From: Hysterangium stoloniferum
Lineage: Eukaryota; Basidiomycota; Agaricomycetes; Hysterangiales; Hysterangiaceae
Reading direction: 5' to 3'
Length of the DNA stretch: 64,000 bases
Assembly: GCA_015178975.1 (NCBI GenBank)
Contig: WHVD01000071.1
Location: 1 to 64,000, forward strand
The position numbers were made by a program, and so were the translations under genes. The notes under the pieces were generated by a model. It saw only the letters and a program-made list of their open reading frames with translations. It did not search any database and was not told the origin of the DNA. Below are positions 1-10,593 of the stretch, piece by piece. Position 1 is the first letter of the stretch. Each line of letters begins with the position of its first letter.

Positions 1-2055
1 AGCAACGCTGTCACAGGCATATCTGCAATTATCGCGGATTTTGATGAGTTTTTATAGATCCGGGAAAAGGGATGAAGTGTACGAACCAAATGCTGGAGAC
101 AAGTCTGTCTGCGCGCCCGTACTGGCGAACACTTTCTGATCAGTGGCTTCATCGTGGTGGTGGATAAGGGAAGATTCTGTGAAAAGTAGGACAGTTAAGT
201 AATATATTATGAAAAGTAAAAATAAACCACACGAACCCGGTACCATATACTCCGATCCATCATGACCGGCAGTTTGTGACTTTGGGCGGATGGTGGTATT
301 CGCCTTGGGAACGATGTGAGGATGGAACGTGCCAGCATTGGGTCCTGCTCAAATTAAGTCAGTATATGATGACATTAATTACACGCGTCGGACAAACCTT
401 GCAAGTGCTGGGAATATGAGCCTGTGAACAGAGATCCATCCAGCATAAGGGGCCCATACTCAGTGTACGAACCAAATGCTGGAGACAAGTCTGTCTGCGT
501 GCCTGTACTGGCGAACACTTTCTGATCAGTGGCTTCATCGTCGTGGTGGAGGAGGGAAGATTCTGTGAATGATACGACAGTTAAGTAATATATTATGAAA
601 AGTAAAAATAAACCACACGAACCCGGTACCATATACTCCGATCCATCATCACCGCAGTTTGTGACTTGGGTATTGGTCTTGGGACTGATGTGGAGATGGA
701 GCGTCTCATCGTTAGGTCCTGTTTAAATTACGTCAAATAAATATACGATTACATTAATTAAACGATATCGGACAAACCTTGCAAAATGCTCTGCGCAAAT
801 GATCCTGTGAACAGGGATCCATCCAGCATGAGAGGGCCGTACTCTCCAAGGTCGACCCCCCTTCCCTTTGTCTTCCCACGCGATACGTGGGGTATAGTCC
901 GAATCTTCATCGGAGCCTTTGATGTGACCGTCCACATCCACGATTTCATGACCGGCAGTTTGTGACTTGGGGCGGATGGTGGTATTCGCCTTGGGAACGA
1001 TGTGAGGATGGAACGTGCCAGCATTGGGTCCTGCTCAAATTAAGTCAGTATATGATGACATTAATTACACGCGTCGGACAAACCTTGCAAGTGCTGGGAA
1101 TACGAGCCTGTGAACAACGACCCATCCAGCATAAGGGGCCCATACTCTGTGGGATCGACCCCCTTCCCTTTGTCTTCCCACGAGATACGTGGGGTATAGT
1201 CCGAATCTTCATCGGAGCCTTTGATGTGACCGTCATCCACATCCACGATTTCATGACCGGCAGTTTGTGACTTGGGGCGGATGGTGGTATTCGCCTTGGG
1301 AACGATGTGGGGATGGAACGTGCCAGCATTGGGTCCTGCTCAAATTAAGTCAGTATATGATGACATTAATTACACGCGTCGGACAAACCTTGCAAGTGCT
1401 GGGAATACGAGCCTGTGAACAACGACCCATCCAGCATAAGGGGCCCATACTCTGTGGGATTGACTCCCTTTCCCTTGTCTTCCCACGAGATACGAGGGGT
1501 AGGGTCGGAATCGGCGTGGGTGCCCTCGACGTCCCCGTCATGCACAGCAGATGATTTATAGGCCGGGTCGTTGCCCTCGACATTCCTGTCATCCACAGCG
1601 GGTGGGTGATCATCCGGGATGCCCTCGACATGACCCGCATCCACAGCGGGTGGGTGATCAGCCGGGTCGATGCCCTCGACATTCCCGTCATCCACCGCCG
1701 GTGCGCGATCAGCCACGTGCGCGTGTTGAAAACGAGAGTATATGAAATAGACGATGGCGCAGAATAGCGTGAATACCAGAGCGATGTATATCAAGGCAAT
1801 ACACGCATCGCCGATCACCGCAGCATGTCTATGAAAATCATTGTCAAGTATCTCACTATTGATCGCTGCATATAACACTGACCGTTGCTTGAGCTCACGA
1901 CAGATCGTCTCCTCGACGTGTACACGCAGGGCGTGTGGCAGGTGCGCGACGCTGCTAGGTTCGCCTTTGAATGCCTTGCTCATCAACACCGTGGCAAGGC
2001 TGCCTTTTGAGAATGGATGCAATCTAACGGGAACGTAACCGGTAAGTGACAACAT
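1..2055 (-). pseudogene. Gene X, mirror copy; truncated by window and frameshifted
   Basis: The inverted copy of gene X starts at 2055. Exon 1 is 2055-1389, exon 2 is 1335-1084, and exon 3 is about 1030-778. The extra C in the run 856-861 lies inside exon 3 and shifts the frame, so this copy cannot make the right-arm protein. The remaining exons run to base 1, where the window cuts the gene. If the extra C is a sequencing error the copy would be intact as far as seen. Confidence 0.6.
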
Positions 2056-2752
2056 CACAGGCAACAAATAATAGCCACCGCCACTCACACATCGTTGTAG
2101 CAAACCGAATATAAGGAGTGTTTTATGTCACTCACTGGAAGCAAACCAAACAACCTTGCAGCCTGCTCTAGGTTTAACTCGATGTTTGCCAATAGCTTGA
2201 ATCCTGTGACGGCAGCCGCGACGGGCCTGAAACCTTGGTTGAAACGCGGGAGCTGGTAGCCAAGTAATATGGATATATCCGTCAGTATATCCAACACCTT
2301 GAACTGCGTATCCGAGACGCAGTGGTGAAGGATTACTGATAATATTCTTTGCAAGGCGGTGTTGACATTGGTGCTGTGGCAGTAATATGAGTATGGTGGA
2401 ATGGGAGAAAGAAGGGCAGATACACGTACAAACACAGGAACATTTCTAGGATTATCACGGCCGTCAGAGTGATTCCGCTCCGGACCACAATAGTTTTGGT
2501 AAAGCTGAGGGGCTTCATCGTTGTTGTGAAAGTTATGATTTTTGGATTCGGTGGTGGTGTGGTAAGGAACAAGGCTATACCAATGGGCAATATTAGAGCG
2601 CCAAAAATATCAATTGATAGCATTAGGAACCATGCATCCAAACTTGGAAGATCAAGAAATGCGGGGCAGTTTGTATAGATATTTATCAAGGCAATGAATA
2701 GTGATTGCCAAGTGTCCCGCACAGCCTGACGCGTTTTCTTAAGATAGATCAA
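2024..2752 (-). CDS. Gene Y, mirror copy in the left arm
   Basis: Inverted copy of 4301-5029, with the same exons and the same two candidate introns (mirrored to 2374-2429 and 2084-2135). I saw no differences from the right-arm copy, which is unusual for two independent genes and fits very recent duplication or an assembly artefact. Confidence 0.45.
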
Positions 2753-3271
2753 GCTATAAAATTCCGTTGATTATGTATTAAAAAAAAAGTATGGGTTGGG
2801 TTAATGTCAATGCACAAACTACAATGGTTCAATAAGCTTGTAATGAAGTACTTGTACGAATCAATGTGTCAGTCAGTGCATGGTGATAGTTTGGGTATAC
2901 ATGGGTTAAATCAGGGATCACCCCACTGAGTATGGACAAAGTACAAATCGGTAAACTATTTTTTTTTCCTTTTGACATCAGCGGAATGACGATAATTCAG
3001 AATTATTTATGGACAAAAATAAGGGTATTTATCTTTATTGTTTTAGATGTAATTAAACCATATAGGCCGATACCCTACACAACTTCTATTTGGCCATAGA
3101 CGCAGAAAGACCAGACGGTTGAGAAACGAAGCAACGATGTGTGATCGGGATCGCCTGTTTTAAGCGGTGGAAGGATGCTTCTTGATGGCGCTTAATCTGA
3201 CATGGGTGCCTTTGGGACATGATAAGCTAGTCGCTAATGTTCATGTCGGTCATGGGAGGCCGTGGGCTGTG

Positions 3272-3502
3272 CTACGTGACTCGTGTATAGTATTTGAGCC
3301 GATTTTCGGACGTCTCGGGGATCAAATTCTTTATTTGCCCCTGCTTTTTGAATTGTGGATTTAATACGGAGACATCGACTCTATTTTTAGCTTGGCTTCT
3401 TTCTCCACTACGAGTGGTCACACTGGTCACAATCACACGAGGCTTGGAGCACCCATCAAATGGTGGAGGATCGCCAGGAGGGCTGAAACAGCCGAAATAC
3501 AT
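3272..3502 (-). CDS. Mirror copy of the 76-aa ORF
   Basis: Exact inverted copy of the ORF at 3551-3781, in the left palindrome arm. It has the same uncertainty and no independent evidence for function. Confidence 0.2.
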   Translation of the reverse strand: MYFGCFSPPGDPPPFDGCSKPRVIVTSVTTRSGERSQAKNRVDVSVLNPQFKKQGQIKNLIPETSENRLKYYTRVT

Positions 3503-3511
3503 GGCTCAAGT

Positions 3512-3541
3512 ACCCTTGCGTGGATTCCCCGTTTCCTCCGC
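3512..3541. other. 30-bp spacer at the palindrome centre
   Basis: The unpaired centre between the two arms. It starts right after ATGGCTCAAGT (3501-3511) and ends before its complement at 3542-3552. No gene or known site was recognised in it. A spacer this short next to arms of 3.5 kb is typical both of fold-back rearrangements and of chimeric fold-back reads. Confidence 0.9.
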
Positions 3542-3550
3542 ACTTGAGCC

Positions 3551-3781
3551 ATGTATTTCGGCTGTTTCAGCCCTCCTGGCGATCCTCCACCATTTGATGG
3601 GTGCTCCAAGCCTCGTGTGATTGTGACCAGTGTGACCACTCGTAGTGGAGAAAGAAGCCAAGCTAAAAATAGAGTCGATGTCTCCGTATTAAATCCACAA
3701 TTCAAAAAGCAGGGGCAAATAAAGAATTTGATCCCCGAGACGTCCGAAAATCGGCTCAAATACTATACACGAGTCACGTAG
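3551..3781 (+). CDS. Unrecognised 76-aa ORF next to the palindrome centre
   Basis: An ATG-started ORF of 76 codons beginning 10 bases after the spacer. It has a Pro/Gly-rich start (FSPPGDPPPFDG), a Ser/Thr/Arg-rich middle and a basic C-terminus. The identical ORF lies at 3272-3502 on the minus strand in the other arm. No family was recognised and no promoter or intron signals were found. It may be chance. Confidence 0.25.
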   Translation: MYFGCFSPPGDPPPFDGCSKPRVIVTSVTTRSGERSQAKNRVDVSVLNPQFKKQGQIKNLIPETSENRLKYYTRVT

Positions 3782-4300
3782 CACAGCCCACGGCCTCCCA
3801 TGACCGACATGAACATTAGCGACTAGCTTATCATGTCCCAAAGGCACCCATGTCAGATTAAGCGCCATCAAGAAGCATCCTTCCACCGCTTAAAACAGGC
3901 GATCCCGATCACACATCGTTGCTTCGTTTCTCAACCGTCTGGTCTTTCTGCGTCTATGGCCAAATAGAAGTTGTGTAGGGTATCGGCCTATATGGTTTAA
4001 TTACATCTAAAACAATAAAGATAAATACCCTTATTTTTGTCCATAAATAATTCTGAATTATCGTCATTCCGCTGATGTCAAAAGGAAAAAAAAATAGTTT
4101 ACCGATTTGTACTTTGTCCATACTCAGTGGGGTGATCCCTGATTTAACCCATGTATACCCAAACTATCACCATGCACTGACTGACACATTGATTCGTACA
4201 AGTACTTCATTACAAGCTTATTGAACCATTGTAGTTTGTGCATTGACATTAACCCAACCCATACTTTTTTTTTAATACATAATCAACGGAATTTTATAGC

Positions 4301-5029
4301 TTGATCTATCTTAAGAAAACGCGTCAGGCTGTGCGGGACACTTGGCAATCACTATTCATTGCCTTGATAAATATCTATACAAACTGCCCCGCATTTCTTG
4401 ATCTTCCAAGTTTGGATGCATGGTTCCTAATGCTATCAATTGATATTTTTGGCGCTCTAATATTGCCCATTGGTATAGCCTTGTTCCTTACCACACCACC
4501 ACCGAATCCAAAAATCATAACTTTCACAACAACGATGAAGCCCCTCAGCTTTACCAAAACTATTGTGGTCCGGAGCGGAATCACTCTGACGGCCGTGATA
4601 ATCCTAGAAATGTTCCTGTGTTTGTACGTGTATCTGCCCTTCTTTCTCCCATTCCACCATACTCATATTACTGCCACAGCACCAATGTCAACACCGCCTT
4701 GCAAAGAATATTATCAGTAATCCTTCACCACTGCGTCTCGGATACGCAGTTCAAGGTGTTGGATATACTGACGGATATATCCATATTACTTGGCTACCAG
4801 CTCCCGCGTTTCAACCAAGGTTTCAGGCCCGTCGCGGCTGCCGTCACAGGATTCAAGCTATTGGCAAACATCGAGTTAAACCTAGAGCAGGCTGCAAGGT
4901 TGTTTGGTTTGCTTCCAGTGAGTGACATAAAACACTCCTTATATTCGGTTTGCTACAACGATGTGTGAGTGGCGGTGGCTATTATTTGTTGCCTGTGATG
5001 TTGTCACTTACCGGTTACGTTCCCGTTAG
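4301..5029 (+). CDS. Gene Y: hypothetical multi-pass membrane protein (exons, 5' end not fixed)
   Basis: Open sequence from 4301 is strongly hydrophobic with three likely membrane segments (SLFIALINIY region, FLMLSIDIFGALILPIGIAL, and ITLTAVIILEMFLC). A good intron lies at 4624-4679 (GTACGT to CACAG, 56 bp). Splicing it keeps the frame into a soluble stretch of about 80 residues. A second GTGAGT intron (4918-4969) leads to a short hydrophobic exon ending at TAG 5027-5029, which overlaps the gene X start at 4998. No ATG was found at the front; 4301 follows an acceptor-like TTTATAG, so an upstream exon is probable. It could instead be the 5' part of gene X, but I found no convincing acceptor that joins them in frame. 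A diverged copy of the membrane exon lies at 44134-44440 (minus). Function unknown. Confidence 0.5.
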
Positions 5030-7993
5030 ATTGCATCCATTCTCAAAAGGCAGCCTTGCCACGGTGTTGATGAGCAAGGCATTCAAAGGCGAACCTAGCA
5101 GCGTCGCGCACCTGCCACACGCCCTGCGTGTACACGTCGAGGAGACGATCTGTCGTGAGCTCAAGCAACGGTCAGTGTTATATGCAGCGATCAATAGTGA
5201 GATACTTGACAATGATTTTCATAGACATGCTGCGGTGATCGGCGATGCGTGTATTGCCTTGATATACATCGCTCTGGTATTCACGCTATTCTGCGCCATC
5301 GTCTATTTCATATACTCTCGTTTTCAACACGCGCACGTGGCTGATCGCGCACCGGCGGTGGATGACGGGAATGTCGAGGGCATCGACCCGGCTGATCACC
5401 CACCCGCTGTGGATGCGGGTCATGTCGAGGGCATCCCGGATGATCACCCACCCGCTGTGGATGACAGGAATGTCGAGGGCAACGACCCGGCCTATAAATC
5501 ATCTGCTGTGCATGACGGGGACGTCGAGGGCACCCACGCCGATTCCGACCCTACCCCTCGTATCTCGTGGGAAGACAAGGGAAAGGGAGTCAATCCCACA
5601 GAGTATGGGCCCCTTATGCTGGATGGGTCGTTGTTCACAGGCTCGTATTCCCAGCACTTGCAAGGTTTGTCCGACGCGTGTAATTAATGTCATCATATAC
5701 TGACTTAATTTGAGCAGGACCCAATGCTGGCACGTTCCATCCCCACATCGTTCCCAAGGCGAATACCACCATCCGCCCCAAGTCACAAACTGCCGGTCAT
5801 GAAATCGTGGATGTGGATGACGGTCACATCAAAGGCTCCGATGAAGATTCGGACTATACCCCACGTATCTCGTGGGAAGACAAAGGGAAGGGGGTCGATC
5901 CCACAGAGTATGGGCCCCTTATGCTGGATGGGTCGTTGTTCACAGGCTCGTATTCCCAGCACTTGCAAGGTTTGTCCGACGCGTGTAATTAATGTCATCA
6001 TATACTGACTTAATTTGAGCAGGACCCAATGCTGGCACGTTCCATCCTCACATCGTTCCCAAGGCGAATACCACCATCCGCCCCAAGTCACAAACTGCCG
6101 GTCATGAAATCGTGGATGTGGACGGTCACATCAAAGGCTCCGATGAAGATTCGGACTATACCCCACGTATCGCGTGGGAAGACAAAGGGAAGGGGGTCGA
6201 CCTTGGAGAGTACGGCCCTCTCATGCTGGATGGATCCCTGTTCACAGGATCATTTGCGCAGAGCATTTTGCAAGGTTTGTCCGATATCGTTTAATTAATG
6301 TAATCGTATATTTATTTGACGTAATTTAAACAGGACCTAACGATGAGACGCTCCATCTCCACATCAGTCCCAAGACCAATACCCAAGTCACAAACTGCGG
6401 TGATGATGGATCGGAGTATATGGTACCGGGTTCGTGTGGTTTATTTTTACTTTTCATAATATATTACTTAACTGTCGTATCATTCACAGAATCTTCCCTC
6501 CTCCACCACGACGATGAAGCCACTGATCAGAAAGTGTTCGCCAGTACAGGCACGCAGACAGACTTGTCTCCAGCATTTGGTTCGTACACTGAGTATGGGC
6601 CCCTTATGCTGGATGGATCTCTGTTCACAGGCTCATATTCCCAGCACTTGCAAGGTTTGTCCGACGCGTGTAATTAATGTCATCATATACTGACTTAATT
6701 TGAGCAGGACCCAATGCTGGCACGTTCCATCCTCACATCGTTCCCAAGGCGAATACCACCATCCGCCCAAAGTCACAAACTGCCGGTCATGATGGATCGG
6801 AGTATATGGTACCGGGTTCGTGTGGTTTATTTTTACTTTTCATAATATATTACTTAACTGTCCTACTTTTCACAGAATCTTCCCTTATCCACCACCACGA
6901 TGAAGCCACTGATCAGAAAGTGTTCGCCAGTACGGGCGCGCAGACAGACTTGTCTCCAGCATTTGGTTCGTACACTTCATCCCTTTTCCCGGATCTATAA
7001 AAACTCATCAAAATCCGCGATAATTGCAGATATGCCTGTGACAGCGTTGCTCCCGGTTGTCCCATTCGCTCACCATGCTGTGTCTTGCCAACTCGACCCC
7101 CCGCACGCTAGCGCTACCCCCACCGCGATGGTCAGTGAAGGGATAAATAATCATGGATACGGACAAGGTAGTTACTCCTTAATTCTAATGTGTCATTGAC
7201 TAAATTGATATTTTGTGCAAATATAGAAGTTTATGCAGACACGTCGTCTAGGGGCATCTGGGGCGGCTCATCATCTAGTACGCAGTACGTTGCACCACTC
7301 TTTTTTCTCATACGTCCTTAACTCTCATTAAATTCAGGAACTGCCCTCACACGACGGTTCTTGGCACGGTGTGCTTGCCGGACGAGCTTCTGAGCAGCCC
7401 GGATCCTGTGCCGAGGCCAAGGTCTTCACCTCCTGACTTCCCTGACTTCAAATATCAGGAAATACTTCGTTAGTTGTGACTTATTTTAATACCAAATTAA
7501 ACACAAAAGTGACGACCACCCTAGCAGTCGCAGCTCCTAAAGTGACACCAAGCACAAGCTCTCCGACTGATGGACATCCCAGGCGTCCTTACCGGGACGA
7601 AGCCGAATCTGACGGGTCGCCTGCATCAATGCGCGACCCTAAGAACCAGCGCCGGTATAAAGGACATGGTGATAGTTCGCATGTCTCACACAATCCGTCC
7701 TCCGGGGCGGGAACGTCTTTGGGTTCCAGGTGAATCCCGTCGGCTATATTTCTGACACCAACTAACATTGATTTCTTAGCAGAAAAAAGCGTTTCAAACA
7801 TAAGTCGTTAACACCTCAGCCCCATTACGATAGAAAGAGAAAAGAGAGGCGAGACAAGGCCTTTAATAACAGAGGAGAACCGCCAACACGGTTAGACAAG
7901 TATGATTTCGTGTCATTAATATTGGCGATTATACTTACCTGTTACCATATAGGCACGTGGCTAATGCCTCAGTGCGACAGCACTTACGCCTGA
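4998..7993 (+). CDS. Gene X: 12-exon gene for a two-span membrane protein with repeated exons
   Basis: Spliced by eye: 4998-5664, 5718-5969, 6023-6274, 6334-6429, 6490-6654, 6708-6815, 6876-6965, 7030-7167, 7227-7284, 7338-7468, 7510-7729, 7783-7993. Every junction is GT-AG and the phases agree, giving 2,388 nt, or 795 aa plus no leftover bases. Residues about 84-107 form a strong membrane helix. Four acidic 16-residue repeats (PAVDDGNVEG type) follow, then three related exons ending GPLMLDGSLFTGS, then a Ser/Pro/Arg-rich region and a second membrane helix near the C-terminus (FVSLILAIILTCYHIGTW). Weak points are the 41-bp intron 7469-7509 and the 60-bp intron 6430-6489, which could be retained in frame. 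No known domain was recognised; the topology suggests an integral membrane protein. Partial copies occur near 21360, 48095, 49859 and in the left arm. Confidence 0.7.
5351..5545 (+). repeat. In-frame minisatellite in gene X exon 1
   Basis: Four tandem units of about 48 bp, each containing a GTCGAGGGC core. They encode acidic repeats (AVDDGNVEGIDPADHPP and variants). The unit length is a multiple of three, so copy number can change without breaking the frame. The mirror copy lies at about 1508-1702. Confidence 0.85.
5665..6707 (+). repeat. Tandem intron-exon duplication in gene X
   Basis: Units of intron plus exon repeat with a period of 305 bp (5665-5969 and 5970-6274), followed by a diverged third unit (6275-6654). 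Introns begin GTTTGTCCGA and end GAGCAG or AAACAG. All exons are bounded by phase-1 introns, so each unit can be gained or lost without a frameshift. The first two 252-bp exons are near-identical; the third has gained a different N-terminal half and kept the GPLMLDGSLFTGS end. Confidence 0.9.
6430..6489 (+). other. 60-bp in-frame intron that reads as a membrane helix if retained
   Basis: Begins GTTCGT and ends TTCACAG with a CTTAACTG branch-like site. It has no stop and is a multiple of three. If kept it codes for a hydrophobic run (LFLLFIIYYLTV). The same arrangement is repeated at 6816-6875, in copy X2 (near 21425) and in copy X4 (near 50060). T-rich introns often read as hydrophobic, so chance is a real alternative. 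Confidence 0.5.
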
Positions 7994-9640
7994 ACTGAGG
8001 TGGCAACAGGTTGGAAAACCAGTCCCGCATGTCCAACGACCCACTGCAACGTTCGTCAAAGACATTTGGCGGACCTCTAGCTGCTCGGATGGAACCATTG
8101 CCTCGGGCTGCGCCTCCACCACAACGTAACCGACGGCGGAAAGAGAAGAAAGCCGATTAAGCAGGGGCAGAAGCAAAAGCAGGGGTAAGAGGGGCAACGG
8201 CGGACGAATAGTAGGGGCAGCGGCGGACGAGGAGTAGTGGCAGCGGGCAGACATAATTCTTTTTTTTCCAGTTCTCCTCCTTTTTCTTCTTTCTTTGGAT
8301 ATTTCTACTTCTTTCTTTTCATCCATTTCTCTGGTTAATGGGCTAGTGGGGTCACTCGGTTGGTTCTGGCTCGTATCTTTGAGAACGGGGTGCGTTGTTT
8401 TATCACCTTTCTCGATATGTCGACCCATTCATTATCGTTCAGCTGTGTCTGTTTGTGAGTACTGTGTCTTTGGAGTTTCCTAGGCCGAATACCTGCCGTG
8501 AAAGCACCTGAGACGTCACTGAGGAGGTTCTGCGTGGTGGATAATTAAACGTACGTCCATCTCTCAAACCGCCGTAGTCCTTTCTAACGTTATCTTGGTC
8601 TTTCAGCGGCTTGGTACCGGGGCATCCACTCAAGGCCTGGTTGGAAATTCCTGAGTGCTGAAGTACGCCGCATTCTCATTTGTTTTCGTCTCGTGTAACG
8701 CAAATGTTTCAGTACCGTAACCGAGGCACGGCTGCGTCAGCACCCACTTCTGCCAATTCGACATAGTACTGAGCCGACTCAAGATTGGCTGGTGGACCTG
8801 AGACAATGTTCAAAATTATCACCCAGTGAGTTGTTTATTATCCTATATATTGCGTAAGTTAGACACTAACACCTCTATACACCTATATATTTCTTTGCAG
8901 GAAGTCAATATCGGGTTACTAACTCAGATTTCGTAGGGTTTTCTTGGCTTCGACCCCGCCCTCCCGCGACAGCTCTGTTAGCGGCCTACCTCGGACTGTA
9001 TCAGCTGGGATGCGTGAAATCCGGCGAATCGCGGCCCTGAAACGATGTAACTGTAAGTTCCTCTCGCTCCCGTACAGTGATTTTTTCGTCCTGAGCTCAT
9101 CCGATCTGCAGCGGTCCCAACTAACGGTTTGGTTGTCCATCGCCAGCACTCCCCCTCTGTGGCCGTCTCAGAGTGTAACATGGTTATCAGCCCTCTCGAA
9201 ACTCTGGTAAGCTTCCGTTCATGATAAACATTTTGAGACTGCATTCTGACATCTTGTTTAGATGCCACATAAGTACTAACAAACAGACCTTTAGATCCAG
9301 CCATGTTCTTGAAGTTAACGAGTTGAACCAAGCCGCGTTTCACCCTTGTCCAAACCAAATATTTTCATTCTTTTTGTTGACTTTCTCTGATTGCATCATT
9401 TTTTGTTCGGTTTCTTTTGGGTTTGGTTCCGATTACTTGCCACTTGCTCTGCCGCCGACTGCTCTCAGACTATCAAGCTTATCGTGCTTGAAACATAAAA
9501 TGTACTGTATGTAATTTGTGAATAATTCAATGCAACTTGACACGGTCTGATAAGGAGACACCTGATTAAATACAAAATTGTGACGCACAATTGTTCGTAC
9601 GTAAGTTAAGCGGCAAATAGTCACAAATGCCTTCAAGCTT
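7994..9640. repeat. Downstream part of the X locus, copy A1
   Basis: About 1.65 kb present in related form at 22442-24107 (same orientation), 46470-48094 (inverted), 51600-52590 (partial) and 44465-44700 (fragment). It contains a TATATA-rich segment near 8840-8900 and several moderately conserved minus-strand open stretches (8919-9149 and 8978-9358, overlapping in different frames). Neither has a recognisable domain or a secure start, so I do not call a gene. The rest shows nothing I can name. Confidence 0.75.
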
Positions 9641-9775
9641 TTTTCTCACTGAAATCCACGTACATACTCGTTATGATGTAGAACGTAGTGATTATTTCAC
9701 GAAGATACGTTTGATGTCGCAAGGGTGCATGAAGAAACCACATTGCTTGCCATTACCCTCACTAGACTATCATTC

Positions 9776-10593
9776 AGTCGGGTTTCTTCTTATTACAAAT
9801 TTTGATACAATTAACCGGGAAGCACGGAATCTCGCCGGATAAATGCACGCCATAAGTGGCAGTGTGAATGACCCCTCAATAACGAGTATAAATATCACCC
9901 ACGATGTCCCTCGCGAAAGTCACCGAGGGCGAGGCTGAGTTTTATGTCGTAGCTGCAGGCAAACCTTGCAAGATAGGGAGAAGCTTCAAAAGAACGATGG
10001 GGTACAACTGTCTGTAAACCATATAGAGATTTGGGTTGACGCATAGGTGACCCACCCACCGTTGTTAAGATATCCACCAACAAGATGTCCGACGTCAGCC
10101 TGTTCGCAGTCATGTCGAGGACTGGGGAATTATCTCACGGAGTGATGGGACATCTTCAAGTGTTGGAAAAGGCCCCGGGTGTTACTGTGGACTCTGTTTG
10201 GAAAGGATGAATGAAAGTCCTCCATAGTGCAAAAAAAGCTTCGCTGATGGCCAAGCTGACAATATACAGGTAAATCATAAGTCGGTTATCTCAAGATGCT
10301 GCCTTGAGCAATTTTCTACGCAGCCGTCTAACGCTACCAAGACTGGAAAGAATACTCCAACAAGAGACTGTCTATTTAACGAAGTAAGGATAACTCAGCG
10401 TCAATGTTGAATGCACTCGAAATTCCGACATCTTTGTAGACCCACATATCCACTTCAAATTGAACGAAGAGCCTCAATGGTGTTAAATGATTGGTTCCCA
10501 ATGCCTTTACTTTGTATACGGTAGCAAAGGTCACATTACTTGCGTTATGCTATCTTTGGCTTCGGCCTTCATATGGTGTTCCGGTGTCTATTG
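9776..10593. repeat. 818-bp tandem duplication, first unit
   Basis: Direct repeat with 10594-11411 at an offset of 818 bp, starting at AGTCGGGTTTCTTC. The two units differ by scattered substitutions and a few small indels. The first unit contains a TATAAATA box at 9887-9894 and a damaged copy of the small ORF found intact in the second unit (TGG to TAG and frameshifts). Confidence 0.9.

Larger units (their letters stand above)
1..3511 (-). repeat. Left arm of a giant palindrome
   Basis: This arm is the reverse complement of 3542-7051. Position p pairs with 7053-p from 3511 down to the C run at 856-861, and with 7052-p from there to base 1, so the only length difference I found is one extra C in that run (6 C here, 5 G at 6192-6196). 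The arm ends at base 1 only because the window does. It carries inverted copies of genes X and Y. Arm identity was checked by pairing ORFs and many landmark stretches, not by a full alignment. Confidence 0.97.
3542..7051 (+). repeat. Right arm of a giant palindrome
   Basis: Inverted partner of 1-3511. Past 7051 the sequence continues into the rest of gene X and its duplicated flank, so this arm is likely the original copy and the left arm the fold-back product. 3780-4290 holds no gene I can support. Confidence 0.97.

Noticed and set aside
3294..3620. ORF across the palindrome centre (and its mirror 3433-3759)
   Set aside because: It reads through the spacer from one arm into the other and is identical on both strands because of the symmetry; no independent coding evidence.
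4950..4997. TTG start of the 245-codon stretch as the start of gene X
   Set aside because: Fungal genes start at ATG; ATG 4998 is in frame and is matched by an ATG in copy X4 (49859).
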